From: an uncultured Bacteroidales bacterium
GTDB lineage: Bacteria; Bacteroidota; Bacteroidia; Bacteroidales; P3
DNA length: 64,000 bases
Assembly (NCBI GenBank): GCA_944321735.1
Contig: CALUMK010000009.1
Span: 28,560-92,559 of the forward strand
Direction: 5' to 3'
The position numbers and the translations under genes are program-made. The notes beneath the pieces are model-generated. The model was not told where the DNA came from and searched no databases. It worked only from the letters and a program-made list of their open reading frames with translations. The first letter of the stretch is position 1; every line of letters begins with the position of its first letter. Shown in pieces: positions 37,857 through 46,843 of this stretch.

Positions 37857-39842
37857 ATGATGAAAGAAAAATTACGTAATATACTACCGATACACCGCCT
37901 TTCCCCATGGAAAATCACACTTATAGGGTGTCTGCTTCTGGCTTGGATCGCCTTTCATCTTCCATTTTTCCAAAACACGGCATCCCGACTGTTTTTTGCT
38001 TACGATTTCACTTATTGGGAACAGTTTTCTTCATTAGGCAGTCTCCCCTCTTTCTTCAATCATTTTTTCTCGCAGTTCCAATCCGGCCCGGCAGGCATTT
38101 TCATCGTCCAAATTTTCCTGCTTGCTTTCTATTTGGCAAGTGCTTACAGGATTGGAGGACGGTACGCGCTGTTCATGCTTCCGCTTTGGTTCGTGCTGAT
38201 GTCTTCCACTCAGAATGCCGAACAAGAACTCGCTTTCGGACTGCTGGGATCGCTTTTTTCCCTTGCCATTCTATTCCATTGGATTTCTTTTCGGGAATCC
38301 CGCCAACAACAAAGCCAACGCTTCTACTATGAAATCTTCTATCTTAAATATTGGATTTATTACGTCCTTGCCGGATGCACTCTATTCTATTTCTTCGGCA
38401 CAACCGCCCTGTTGTTCTTAGGCACCATGGTCCTTTACAGGCTTATCATACTTTGTTCCTCGTTAAAGAGCCATGGGTCGGACAATGTGGAAAACGCATC
38501 CTTGGCTTTCGGCATTTATTTTATCACCGCCGTCGGCATAACTTTCGTATTCCCAAGATTTCTCAATGTGCCCGAATGCATGTTCCAATGGACTTGGATA
38601 GAATGGGCCGCCTTAGGATTATTCGCCGCAGCCATATTATGCAGCTTGATTCAAAACACCTTGAAACGAAATCTGCACAACCCATACCCGCTCTCATGGA
38701 CATTCATCCTGATAGGCGTCGGCATTTGTTCCGTATTGACTATCGCACACAAAAAGCCCCTCAAGACCGCCTACGTCACGATATCGAATGCCTGCCAAGC
38801 GGGCAACTACCAACAAGTAATAGAAATCGGAACTTCTTATTTCGAGAAATACCCCAAAGTGCGGCCAAAAGCAACAGATGCCGAACGGGGTATGCGGGCA
38901 TCCATCGGCGCATATACCCGGCTGGGCTTAATAATGCAGCAACAACTTAGTTCCCGCTTCTTGGAATTCCAGCACATCGAAGAGATGCAAGGCATGTTCC
39001 CGAACCTTCTGCCCTATACCCAATCGAGCAATTACGTATATGCCCGGCTTTATTACGAATTGGAATTGTACGGTTCCGCCATCCCTTTGATGGTATATAC
39101 TTTGGACCACCAGGATTACGAACAACGTATCTTTGACCTTCTCATCCCCATCGAAGCTGCCACATACCAAAGAAGGTTGCTCAGCAAGCATCTTACCATA
39201 CTCAAAAGAAGCCTTGGAAACCGCAAAAAAGCACTGCAATGGGAAAAAATCAACGAGGAAAGCCTCGCCATGGGAATTCCCGATGGCCCATCCCCCGTTG
39301 GCAGCGGACTGAAACTCAACAGTTCCCAAACAGCCATAGACCAATTAGTAAGCCAAAAAGTAGAAAACCGGCTTTTCAATAACGACATGCTTGCCACCTC
39401 CTGGAGCAACGACCGAAACACCGCGATTGCCAGGAAAATCAATCTGAGCCGTCCCCTCAACCTGCCCATTATCGAATATTACAGCATGCTCTGCCTGCTC
39501 AAAGGCAACATAGAACTGATTCCTACTTTGGCCGAAGCCTACGCCGACATGGAGGCACATTCGTTGCCCGCCTACCTGCAAGAAGCCATTCTATTGAACA
39601 GCGGGATACTGGCCTCTCCTGAAAAGAAAGACGAATGGATCAACCGGGGATACAAAGGATTCCGTTTTGACCGGAGCCTTGTGGAACGCTGCATAGAAAC
39701 CGCCCAATATTTGGCATCCAATCCTAATCCGTCCGAGGCAAAAAAACGCTATGGCAACTCTTACACCTATTATTACTTGACCCAAATCCATTCGAACCAA
39801 CCACCGGAAGGGAATCCAGCCAAGCCGTTCTGCCCCAATTAA
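37857..39842 (+). CDS. DUF6057-like polytopic membrane protein
   Basis: 661 residues, inner membrane. The first 300 residues carry about eight hydrophobic helices (for example WKITLIGCLLLAWIAFHLPFF, GIFIVQIFLLAFYLASAY, YYVLAGCTLFYFFGTTALLFLGTMVLY, LGLFAAAILCSLI, WTFILIGVGICSVLTI). The soluble C-terminal half is helical, with TPR-like features (ACQAGNYQQVIEIGTSYFEKYP, YVYARLYYELELYGSAIPLMVYTL). It matches the architecture of DUF6057 proteins of Bacteroidales, whose role is unknown. The gene has its own promoter. ATG at 37857 and ATG at 37860 are both possible starts. Confidence 0.75.
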   Translation: MMKEKLRNILPIHRLSPWKITLIGCLLLAWIAFHLPFFQNTASRLFFAYDFTYWEQFSSLGSLPSFFNHFFSQFQSGPAGIFIVQIFLLAFYLASAYRIGGRYALFMLPLWFVLMSSTQNAEQELAFGLLGSLFSLAILFHWISFRESRQQQSQRFYYEIFYLKYWIYYVLAGCTLFYFFGTTALLFLGTMVLYRLIILCSSLKSHGSDNVENASLAFGIYFITAVGITFVFPRFLNVPECMFQWTWIEWAALGLFAAAILCSLIQNTLKRNLHNPYPLSWTFILIGVGICSVLTIAHKKPLKTAYVTISNACQAGNYQQVIEIGTSYFEKYPKVRPKATDAERGMRASIGAYTRLGLIMQQQLSSRFLEFQHIEEMQGMFPNLLPYTQSSNYVYARLYYELELYGSAIPLMVYTLDHQDYEQRIFDLLIPIEAATYQRRLLSKHLTILKRSLGNRKKALQWEKINEESLAMGIPDGPSPVGSGLKLNSSQTAIDQLVSQKVENRLFNNDMLATSWSNDRNTAIARKINLSRPLNLPIIEYYSMLCLLKGNIELIPTLAEAYADMEAHSLPAYLQEAILLNSGILASPEKKDEWINRGYKGFRFDRSLVERCIETAQYLASNPNPSEAKKRYGNSYTYYYLTQIHSNQPPEGNPAKPFCPN

Positions 39843-40144
39843 CGGCTCCCCCCCCAGACGCTCGCCTCTCTCGTAGCGATTTTCAGACGGCACAAGAACA
39901 TCGCAACGTCCCAGAATCGGACTCCGCTTCTTCATTGCCAAAAACAGATTCCTATTTAGGCAAAAAACCGTACTTTTGCATTTTCGTCGCCATAGGGTGA
40001 GAAACAGAACCTTTTCGGATAAAAGGTTCGTCACCTTGGCCATGAAACACAGACGCGAGAAAAAGCCTTACCCCCTTCTTACAACAAAGGCGACAAGGGT
40101 GTGTTCGGCAGCCATCCGTCATCGCTTCTCAAAGAGAAAAAAAG
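39843..40144 (+). other. leader region of folE
   Basis: 302 bases between the DUF6057 stop and the folE ATG. They hold a -7 box at 39971 and a leader of about 160 bases. I see no open frame or convincing hairpin. Confidence 0.4.
39971..39978 (+). promoter_or_regulatory. -7 box of folE
   Basis: TACTTTTG, a perfect TAnnTTTG. The transcript would start near 39984. Confidence 0.5.
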
Positions 40145-40750
40145 ATGAACAAAGGATATAAAAAAGAAGACCATTACCCCAGTGAAATCACTGAGGCCCT
40201 GGCAGAACGATACAAACAGATTCTGGAGCTCCTGGGCGAGGACCCGCAACGGGAAGGGCTGCTGTCCACACCTGTCAGAGTAGCCAAAGCCATGCAGTTC
40301 CTTGTACAAGGGTACAGCCAGAATCCCGAAGAAATCCTTCGCAGCGCGATGTTCAAAGAGGATTACAAGCAGATGGTCATTGTCAAGGACATTGAAATCT
40401 ATTCCTTGTGCGAACACCACATGCTTCCCTTCTTCGGCAAGGCACATGTGGCCTATATACCCAATGGCTACATCGTGGGACTGAGCAAGATTCCCCGTGT
40501 AGTGGATGTGTTCGCCCGCCGCTTGCAGGTACAGGAAAGGCTCACGACCCAGATTAAGGAATGTATACAGAATGTGCTTCACCCCTTAGGCGTGGCGGTA
40601 GTTATCGAAGCCCAACACCTGTGCATGTCGATGCGCGGTGTCCAAAAACAGAATTCGGTGACCACCACTTCCGATTTCACCGGCGGCTTCCTGAACAATC
40701 CTCAGACCCGGAACGAGTTCCTCCGGCTCATCGGCAGCGATTTGCACTAA
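40145..40750 (+). CDS. folE: GTP cyclohydrolase I
   Basis: 201 residues. Converts GTP to 7,8-dihydroneopterin triphosphate, the first step to tetrahydrofolate and preQ1. It has [25 protein letters not shown] (about 25-50), the zinc site [20 protein letters not shown] (about 91-110) with the distal cysteine in [23 protein letters not shown] (about 158-180). The length is standard for the decameric type I enzyme. It probably heads a unit with the nucleotidyltransferase-like gene 62 bases downstream. Confidence 0.97.
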   Translation: MNKGYKKEDHYPSEITEALAERYKQILELLGEDPQREGLLSTPVRVAKAMQFLVQGYSQNPEEILRSAMFKEDYKQMVIVKDIEIYSLCEHHMLPFFGKAHVAYIPNGYIVGLSKIPRVVDVFARRLQVQERLTTQIKECIQNVLHPLGVAVVIEAQHLCMSMRGVQKQNSVTTTSDFTGGFLNNPQTRNEFLRLIGSDLH

Positions 40751-40812
40751 AAAGCCCTTATTGCCCAACCGTGGCAAAGACCGAGATAAAAAACAAAGAA
40801 AATCCAAAAATC

Positions 40813-41271
40813 ATGGAAGAACACAAAGACCCGACTCGCTTGGAACACGTCCAGAAGAAAATGAGGGAAGGCATCATTCTGGACCGTTGGATTGCCTACT
40901 GGCACTTCCGCAATTACAGGATTGGATTCACCTATGGCAGCTTTGACCCACTCAACCCGCGTTGCGTGGAGTTCCTCTACCAAGCCGTTGAATCGCTCAA
41001 GACCTTGGTCGTAGGTCTTTATTCGGATGCCATGATCCGCAAGCTGACCGGCAAGGAGCCTGTCATGAAACAAGAAGACCGCGCCTTGATGTTAGGCGGT
41101 CTGGAATGCGTGGATGCCGTAGTCATCCTGGACGAAGAAGACCCCAAAGCGCTTATCGAACGAGTTCGCCCATGCAGGATAGCCGTCAAGGACGATGCCC
41201 AAGCCGCTGCCGTGGACTCCTTCAAGGCGGAAGGCGTGGAAATCTGGAGACCGGATTCGCAAGCCGAATAA
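40813..41271 (+). CDS. nucleotidyltransferase-fold protein with degenerate HxGH motif
   Basis: 152 residues from the ATG at 40813. The frame extends back to 40561 over folE without conservation. The core follows the RfaE/HldE C-terminal adenylyltransferase: RIGFTYGSFDPLNPRCVEFLYQAVESLKTLVVGLYSDAMIRKLTGKEPVMKQEDRALMLGGLECVDAVVILDEEDP. In that family GxFDxxHxGH is the nucleotide-binding site. Here the HxGH position reads NPRC, so both histidines are gone, while the SDxxxxxxKG-like and QEDR blocks remain. Heptose-phosphate adenylyltransferase activity is therefore doubtful. It may be a regulatory or binding protein. Confidence 0.7.
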   Translation: MEEHKDPTRLEHVQKKMREGIILDRWIAYWHFRNYRIGFTYGSFDPLNPRCVEFLYQAVESLKTLVVGLYSDAMIRKLTGKEPVMKQEDRALMLGGLECVDAVVILDEEDPKALIERVRPCRIAVKDDAQAAAVDSFKAEGVEIWRPDSQAE

Positions 41272-41394
41272 GAAGGCAAGCCAAATAGAAACGCAGCCGA
41301 ATAAATCCAAAATCATTGACACTGACTGCAGGCTTTGCACGGCCGAACGGTTCTGAACAGCCCGAAGTCATCCATTGTCAAAAGGTTTTTCAAA

Positions 41395-42783
41395 ATGGCA
41401 AAATCCAAAAGCCGCACGGTCTTTTTCTGTTCCCATTGCGGGGCGCAGTCTCCCAAATGGGTAGGCCGTTGCCCTGTCTGCGGGGAGTGGAACACCTATA
41501 CCGAGGAAGTGGTGGAACGCGAACCCAAACAGAGCCTGTGGAAACAAGATTCCGTAATTCCAGCTTTTGAAAAGCTCAAGAGCAAAGCCATTTTAGTCAA
41601 AGAGATACAGAACCGTCCCATATCCCGCTTGGACATGGGCGATGCCGAACTGAACCGGGTATTAGGCGGAGGCCTTGTACCGGGTTCTTTCGTTTTGGTA
41701 GGCGGCGAACCGGGAATCGGCAAGTCCACTTTGATGCTGCAAGTAGCCCTGCAAATGCCCGGAGAACATAAGATTCTCTACGTAAGCGGGGAAGAAAGCG
41801 CCGAACAGCTCAAGATGCGGGCCGACCGTTTGGGGCTGACCCAAAGTCCTTGCTACATCCTGACCGAGACCTGCTTGGACGACATATTTGCCCAAGCTGC
41901 CCCGTTGCAACCGGAAATCTTGGTGGCAGACTCCATCCAGACCCTGCAAGCCAGTACAATCGATGCCTCGGCCGGCAGCATCTCCCAAATCAAGGAATGC
42001 GCCGCCCAGCTGCAACGCTACGCCAAGGAAACCGGCACCAGCGTTTTTGTCATCGGCCATATCACCAAGGACGGTAACCTGGCCGGACCGAAAATATTGG
42101 AACATATCGTCGATACCGTACTGCACTTCGAGGGCGACCGCCATTACGGTTACCGGATGCTGCGCTCGGTCAAGAACCGCTTCGGCAGCACCAACGAAAT
42201 CGGCATTTACGAGATGCAAAGCCAAGGCCTGCGCCAGGTGAGCAATCCTTCCGAAATCCTGCTTTCCCAACGGGAAGAGCAATTGAGCGGCACGGCAATC
42301 GCCGCCACTTTGGAAGGGCTGCGACCAATGATGGTGGAAGTGCAGGCCTTAGTCAGTCCCACCGCTTATTCGGTACCCCAGCGATCGGCCACCGGTTTCG
42401 ACCTGCGGCGGCTCAACATGCTGTTAGCCGTGCTGGAAAAACGCTGCGGGGCAAGGCTGAGCAACAAAGATGTCTTCCTCAATATTGCCGGAGGCTTGCG
42501 GGTGGACGACCCGGCTCTTGACTTGGCGGTCGTAGCAGCGGTTTTGAGTTCAGGACAGGATTTGCCGCTCGACCCTAAAACCGGTTTTGCCGCCGAAGTA
42601 GGGCTGACCGGGGAAATCCGTCCGGTAAGCCGTCTTGACCAACGCCTGGCCGAAGCCACCAAGTTAGGCTTCGAACGGGTCTTCATCTCCCGCTACGGCA
42701 TCAGGGAAGTGCAAGAAAAATATCAGAACATGATTGTTCCTGTGGCTACTCTGTTCGATTTATTCCAAAAAATAAAAAAATAA
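41395..42783 (+). CDS. radA: DNA repair protein RadA
   Basis: 462 residues from the ATG at 41395 (MAKSKSRTVFFCSHCG). It has the C4 zinc finger CSHC...CPVC (about 11-30), a RecA-like ATPase with Walker A GEPGIGKST (about 103-111) and Walker B ILVADSIQTL, the RadA-specific KNRFG (about 259) and a C-terminal Lon-protease-like domain (LNIAGGLRVDDPALDLAVVAAVLSS) that lacks protease residues. It promotes branch migration in recombination. The frame from 41335 adds a non-conserved leader. panC follows closely (15 bases). Confidence 0.96.
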   Translation: MAKSKSRTVFFCSHCGAQSPKWVGRCPVCGEWNTYTEEVVEREPKQSLWKQDSVIPAFEKLKSKAILVKEIQNRPISRLDMGDAELNRVLGGGLVPGSFVLVGGEPGIGKSTLMLQVALQMPGEHKILYVSGEESAEQLKMRADRLGLTQSPCYILTETCLDDIFAQAAPLQPEILVADSIQTLQASTIDASAGSISQIKECAAQLQRYAKETGTSVFVIGHITKDGNLAGPKILEHIVDTVLHFEGDRHYGYRMLRSVKNRFGSTNEIGIYEMQSQGLRQVSNPSEILLSQREEQLSGTAIAATLEGLRPMMVEVQALVSPTAYSVPQRSATGFDLRRLNMLLAVLEKRCGARLSNKDVFLNIAGGLRVDDPALDLAVVAAVLSSGQDLPLDPKTGFAAEVGLTGEIRPVSRLDQRLAEATKLGFERVFISRYGIREVQEKYQNMIVPVATLFDLFQKIKK

Positions 42784-42798
42784 AAAATACCTGTAGTC

Positions 42799-43647
42799 AT
42801 GTTAATCTGTACTACAAAAAAAGAACTCCGCGAGGCGATTGCCGCGCAGAGAGCCGGTGGCAAAAGCGTAGGCTTTGTGCCGACTATGGGTGCCTTGCAC
42901 CAAGGGCATGCTTCCCTTTTCAAACGGGCGCGGGCCGAGAACGAGATCTTCGTTGCCAGCGTTTTCGTCAACCCGATCCAGTTCAACAATCCGGACGACC
43001 TTAAGAATTACCCTCGGGATTTTGAGGCCGACCGCCGTCTGCTCGAAGCCGAGGGCTGCGACATTGTGTTCCATCCTTCGGTGGAAGAAATGTACCCTGA
43101 GGGCGAAAAGGTGGAAAAATACAGTTTCGGCAGCTTGGAAACCGTGATGGAAGGGGCGCAGCGTCCCGGTCATTTTGCCGGTGTGGGCGTTGTGGTAGGC
43201 TTGCTGTTCCGCTTGGTCGAACCCACCCGGGCTTATTTCGGAGAAAAGGACTTCCAGCAGGTAGCCGTCATCAAGGATTTGGTTCGCCAGATGGGCATCC
43301 CTACCCAGATTGTACCCTGCCCTATCAAACGGGGCGAGGACGGCTTGGCGCTCAGCAGCCGCAATGCCTTGCTGACGCCTGAAAACCGGGCCAAAGCGCC
43401 TTTCATTTACGAAACCTTGAAAGCCAGCCTGGCATTGGCATCGCGTCCTTGCAAAGAAGTGAAAGATTTTGTGGAAAGCCGGATTGCCTCCTGCCCGCTG
43501 ATGAAATTGGAATACTTCGAAATTGCCGACCCGGACAGCCTGCAATCCGTTCCGGACGATAAACCTGCCGCTGGGAACCAAGGTTTCATCGTGGTATGGA
43601 TGGGGTCGGTTCGCCTAATCGACAACATCCATTACGGCGCGTTATAA
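42799..43647 (+). CDS. panC: pantothenate synthetase
   Basis: 282 residues. Joins pantoate and beta-alanine with ATP to make pantothenate for CoA synthesis. It has VPTMGALHQGHASLF (about 28-42), FVNPIQFNNPDDLKNYPR (about 54-71), GVGVVVGLLFRLVEPTRAYFGEKDFQQ and LALSSRNALL (about 183). It lies 15 bases after radA, so the two are probably co-transcribed. panD is not nearby. Confidence 0.97.
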   Translation: MLICTTKKELREAIAAQRAGGKSVGFVPTMGALHQGHASLFKRARAENEIFVASVFVNPIQFNNPDDLKNYPRDFEADRRLLEAEGCDIVFHPSVEEMYPEGEKVEKYSFGSLETVMEGAQRPGHFAGVGVVVGLLFRLVEPTRAYFGEKDFQQVAVIKDLVRQMGIPTQIVPCPIKRGEDGLALSSRNALLTPENRAKAPFIYETLKASLALASRPCKEVKDFVESRIASCPLMKLEYFEIADPDSLQSVPDDKPAAGNQGFIVVWMGSVRLIDNIHYGAL

Positions 43648-43799
43648 TGGATAAACTGCTGCGTTGCAAGAATCCGCTGCACTGCGGTTTGTTGTCTCGC
43701 ATTTCAGTTGCCCGACATGCCGTTCCGATTCTCATCCTACGACAAGGAACTGAGCAATCCGCTCAAAATAATAGAGGCAAATAATAAACAATCACCTTA
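43648..43799. other. intergenic region with a distant palindromic-repeat relative
   Basis: The first 35 bases contain CTGCTGCGTTGCAAG, close to CTGCGGCGTTGCAAG in the repeat at 13989, with an AATGG in front in both. The rest does not match. It is either a degenerate copy or chance. There is no gene. Confidence 0.3.
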
Positions 43800-44411
43800 A
43801 TGGATATCTGGGACAAAGAGAAGCGGTCGGCCGTGATGGCCAAGATTCGGGGCAAGGACACCAAGCCCGAATGGATCGTGCGCCGCTATCTCTTTGCCCA
43901 TGGGTATCGCTACCGGAAAAACGTCAAGAGCCTGCCGGGAACGCCGGACATCGTACTGCGCAAATACGGTTTGGTCATTTTCGTGCATGGCTGCTTCTGG
44001 CACGGGCATGGAGACAGCCATATCCCGCACAGCCGCATCGAGTACTGGACCAACAAAATCGAAGCCAACAAGAAGCGGGATCAACGGGACAAGGCCGAAC
44101 TGCTCCGCATGGGCTGGAACGTGCTCACGATATGGGAATGCCAGCTCAAACCTGCCGTCAGGGAACAGACGCTGAAAGAGATGGAATATCTCATCAACCA
44201 GTCTTATTTGGATCTCCTCCGCAAAAAAGCCGAACGAAAAGCACGGCGAGTCAAGAACATCCAAGCTGCCGATAATCATCAATGCATCGAAGAAAAGTCC
44301 GGCCACAGCAAAAACGGCAAACCAAACAGCCAACAGGGCTATCCCACGCCCCCAATCCCCGATACATTAGCCGCCGAAGCCCTTTCTCAAAAACCGGGAA
44401 ATAAGGACTAA
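43800..44411 (+). CDS. vsr: Vsr-type very short patch repair endonuclease
   Basis: 203 residues. Vsr enzymes nick beside T:G mismatches made by deamination of 5-methylcytosine. It begins with the family block MDIWDKEKRSAVMAKIRGKDTKPEWIVRRYLFAHGYRYRKN, then GTPDIVLRKYGLVIFVHGCFWHGH (about 46-68) with the metal-binding Asp and His residues and IPHSRIEYWTNKIEANKKRD. Usual Vsr length is about 135-150. The last 60 residues are a basic, low-complexity extension (KKAERKARRVKNIQ…). No cytosine methyltransferase adjoins it. The target modification is unknown. Confidence 0.9.
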   Translation: MDIWDKEKRSAVMAKIRGKDTKPEWIVRRYLFAHGYRYRKNVKSLPGTPDIVLRKYGLVIFVHGCFWHGHGDSHIPHSRIEYWTNKIEANKKRDQRDKAELLRMGWNVLTIWECQLKPAVREQTLKEMEYLINQSYLDLLRKKAERKARRVKNIQAADNHQCIEEKSGHSKNGKPNSQQGYPTPPIPDTLAAEALSQKPGNKD

Positions 44412-44450
44412 TTTTTTACACCTGTGCCGCATTCTGGCATACCATGTATT

Positions 44451-44458
44451 TACCTTTG
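44451..44458 (+). promoter_or_regulatory. -7 box of the phosphatase gene
   Basis: TACCTTTG, a perfect TAnnTTTG, 23 bases before the ATG at 44482. Confidence 0.5.
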
Positions 44459-44481
44459 CACCGAACAACAAAACAAATGCA

Positions 44482-44979
44482 ATGGTAGAAATACACACTC
44501 TATCGGCAGCGGACTTCAAACAGACCATGCAAGACAACGATTTGCACGATGGCAATGTGGAGCAGCGAACCGATTTGGCCGTCATATCGATAGGAAACTC
44601 TTTCGAGGACGAACTGGCCGATGATATTTTCGCCAACGGGCCGTCGTCTCATTGGTTCAAAGCCGCGCATAACAATGTCTTGAATCTCGACTTCGACGAC
44701 ATTACCGCCCCGAATGAATGGAAAAAGCTATCGAAAGACGACCAATATGCCTTGTTCGATGAAAACATGGCGCATCAGATTGCCGATTTTGTGGAGGCGA
44801 ACAAAGATGCGGCCACTTGGCTTGTACACTGCAGTGCCGGTGTCAGCCGCAGCGGGGCAGTTTCCAAATGGCTCAAGGAATGGTTAGAACGTAAATATGA
44901 CATAGCGGCCAACAATGTCGATGGCAAATATGCCTTTCCCAATCCTTACGTTCTGATGATTTTGAACCGGCTTTTCTGA
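44482..44979 (+). CDS. dual-specificity/tyrosine phosphatase-like protein
   Basis: 165 residues, cytoplasmic. The signature is HCSAGVSRSG (about 115-124), the C(X)5R loop of cysteine phosphatases. A possible general acid lies in the preceding LDFDDITAP stretch. The layout (early strand LAVISIGNSFEDE, HNNVLNLDFDD, then IADFVEANKDAATWLVHCSAG) resembles the small predicted phosphatases that some phages and bacteria carry. The substrate is unknown. It stands alone, at the edge of the accessory region. Confidence 0.8.
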   Translation: MVEIHTLSAADFKQTMQDNDLHDGNVEQRTDLAVISIGNSFEDELADDIFANGPSSHWFKAAHNNVLNLDFDDITAPNEWKKLSKDDQYALFDENMAHQIADFVEANKDAATWLVHCSAGVSRSGAVSKWLKEWLERKYDIAANNVDGKYAFPNPYVLMILNRLF

Positions 44980-45580
44980 ATTGCCGGGATGGAAATGGTT
45001 TACTCGGACAGCTTGATACATAGTGTTTTTTTTAGCGAAATACGTTTTGCATGGTTCGAATTTAGGGGGAAGGAAGCGGCCTGTGGTATGTCTTGCTGCA
45101 TCTTGGCGATGCCGACACGGTGGTAGGGTGGCAAAGAAAAAAATTGCTATCTTTACTGCCGGATACCATCCTGTTCTGAATCGGAGCGGCAGAGCGGCGG
45201 CAACGCGGCTTTGCACGAGGATGCAGACGGAGGCGGTTTCCACAAAAGACATACTGCAAGCAACTTGTAGACGTGTTATTGGGCTTTAGTGAATCTGGTA
45301 AATTTGTTTTGGCCCCGGATAACAAGTCGAGAGGTGGTTTGTACCCTGAAAAGGGCACAGGCTGCTTTTCCTTGTTCGGGCCAAGGGTTTTACCAGAACC
45401 TACTAAAGCGGACGAGCGGAAAGTATAGGCTGTGTCCTTTTTCGTTATACAGGGTCTGTGGCTCAGACAGATTGGCGGGAACGGACGATCCCGGTGTCGG
45501 TCAAAGGAAAAGATATTTGCAGAAAAAGAACACACAGAGGAGGAAATTTTAGGATATTGAAACAGCGCTGTCGGAAAGTG
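44980..45580. other. gene-free stretch with an imperfect long inverted repeat
   Basis: About 600 bases with only short frames of odd composition on both strands, none of which I can support as genes. Bases 45343-45364 and 45427-45455 form an imperfect inverted repeat (ACCCTG…AAAAGG…CACAG…CT against its complement with an eight-base insertion). This could be a worn miniature element. Confidence 0.35.
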
Positions 45581-45588
45581 TAAATTTG
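45556..45588 (+). promoter_or_regulatory. promoter of the 47-codon gene
   Basis: ATTG at 45556-45559 and TAAATTTG at 45581-45588, 21 bases apart, fit the -33/-7 pattern. A ten-base perfect palindrome ACAGCGCTGT (45562-45571) sits in the spacer and could be an operator. Confidence 0.55.
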
Positions 45589-45700
45589 TTTAATGCAAGC
45601 CTCGGATCTGCTTGCAGAACAAGTTTCAGTGCCACGCTTTCCATCCTTGATACAAACTTTTCCTGCTTGGTACTAGCGGGAAGACAAAACTTCTATCATT

Positions 45701-45844
45701 ATGTACACATTAAACTTTTCTAATGGGCAAAGCCAAACCTACCCGGATCTTAACACGATGAATTCAGCCGCTCGCGCCATGGGTGGAGAAGCAAAACTCG
45801 TTAACGGCGGCCAAAAAATCTACGTGTTTGTGCCGAAGAAGTAA
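45701..45844 (+). CDS. 47-residue protein of unknown function
   Basis: The ATG at 45701 opens 47 codons to TAA at 45842-45844. It begins MYTLNFSNGQSQTYPD, has one short helix (LNTMNSAARAMGGEA) and ends in GGQKIYVFVPKK, a small beta-alpha-beta shape. It has a good promoter, a leader of about 107 bases containing a GCAAGC/GCTTGC hairpin (near 45595-45615), and a perfect terminator nine bases after the stop. This complete single-gene unit argues that it is real. No homologue is known to me. Confidence 0.6.
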   Translation: MYTLNFSNGQSQTYPDLNTMNSAARAMGGEAKLVNGGQKIYVFVPKK

Positions 45845-45852
45845 GTAATTTG

Positions 45853-45884
45853 TACTACAGCCCGGGCATGCCCGGGCTGTAGTA
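45853..45884. terminator. perfect palindromic terminator
   Basis: Arms TACTACAGCCCGGGC (45853-45867) and GCCCGGGCTGTAGTA (45870-45884) are exact complements with only AT between, a 32-base perfect palindrome. T-rich sequence follows on the plus strand. Confidence 0.7.
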
Positions 45885-45934
45885 TATCATCTATACAATT
45901 CACATCTACATTCAATTCCTAATCAAAAATCACC

Positions 45935-46813
45935 ATGGAACAATATATCGAAAAACAGCTAAACGAAGGATATAATGCCGAACTCAACAAACTATTTGAA
46001 GAATGGATTATGTCCTACGAAGAGGATAAAAGACACTTATTTTGCCAAGACGGACTTGTTGTCAAATACAAGGAAGAAAACAGCGGATATAACATCAACG
46101 AGAAATGGCATGAAGCCCAAAGAAAAATCATGTTCATCGTAAAGGACTGTCCCGATGAATGGGGGTATGACACCAGAAGGCTTTTGGTTGGGTATGAGGG
46201 TCATGAAACATCGCAAAAGAATGCCGAGAAAACCAGAAACCTGAAAGGACGAACGCATTTTTTCAAAAATATCGCTCGGATATTGTATGGACTACAGTAT
46301 ATGACAGAAGACAACAAAGGCAAAGAACTAAATGATCAAGCCCACAATGACGCTTCCATCATACAAGCATTTAACGACATACCTTTTTCATACGTGGAAG
46401 CTAAAAAGTTAGCCGGGAGCAAAAGATGTTCTTCCGCAGACCTGAGCGCAGCCCTAATGCGTGACGGAGCATTCCTGGCTCGGGAAATAGACATCCTGCG
46501 TCCTAACATCATCGTATGCTGCGATCAAAACGGAGACATCTTCAACGGTGTTGTACAGCACTATTTTCAAGGTCAGATACCGGGCGAAGATGCAAAATGG
46601 GATTACATTTATGAAACAGTAGATGGTAATAAATGCAATTTCGGCTGCAAACTATATTATTACAAAGAGAAAGGAGTGCTTTTGTTCCAATCTTATCATC
46701 CGTCCCTCTTGGGGAAGGAAGAATGGGCAATATATGAAAAAGTGATTTCGCCATTCAGACAGTTTTTTGCCAGATACAAGACTTTTGATGTCATCGCAAA
46801 ACCTATTCAATAA
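45935..46813 (+). CDS. uracil-DNA-glycosylase-like protein, candidate defence gene
   Basis: 292 residues, soluble. I do not recognise an exact family, but the order of features recalls the uracil-DNA glycosylase superfamily. A first strand IMFIVKDCPDEWGYDTRRL takes the place of motif 1, a core strand ILRPNIIVCCDQNG lies about 190, and a late LLFQSYHPSLLGKEEW (about 250) resembles the HPS motif of family 4/5 enzymes. The middle has FFKNIARILYGL and NDIPFSYVEAKKLAGSKRCSSADLSAALMRDGAFLAREI. It lies 30 bases ahead of two DUF262 genes on the same strand, suggesting an operon. The base-excision role is inference only. Confidence 0.45.
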   Translation: MEQYIEKQLNEGYNAELNKLFEEWIMSYEEDKRHLFCQDGLVVKYKEENSGYNINEKWHEAQRKIMFIVKDCPDEWGYDTRRLLVGYEGHETSQKNAEKTRNLKGRTHFFKNIARILYGLQYMTEDNKGKELNDQAHNDASIIQAFNDIPFSYVEAKKLAGSKRCSSADLSAALMRDGAFLAREIDILRPNIIVCCDQNGDIFNGVVQHYFQGQIPGEDAKWDYIYETVDGNKCNFGCKLYYYKEKGVLLFQSYHPSLLGKEEWAIYEKVISPFRQFFARYKTFDVIAKPIQ

Positions 46814-46843
46814 TAAAGGTGGATAAGATTATTTTTATTGATT

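Noticed and set aside
40561-40812. N-terminal extension of the nucleotidyltransferase-like protein
   Set aside because: It overlaps conserved folE coding sequence in another frame and shows no conservation. The ATG at 40813 fits the family.
43648-43799. Third copy of the 13989/32249 repeat
   Set aside because: Only about 15 bases match well and the arms are absent, so it is noted only as a possible degenerate relative.
45062-45535. 157-codon minus-strand frame in the gene-free stretch
   Set aside because: No start signal, signal peptide or motif, and a composition unlike the neighbours. It was not supportable as a gene.
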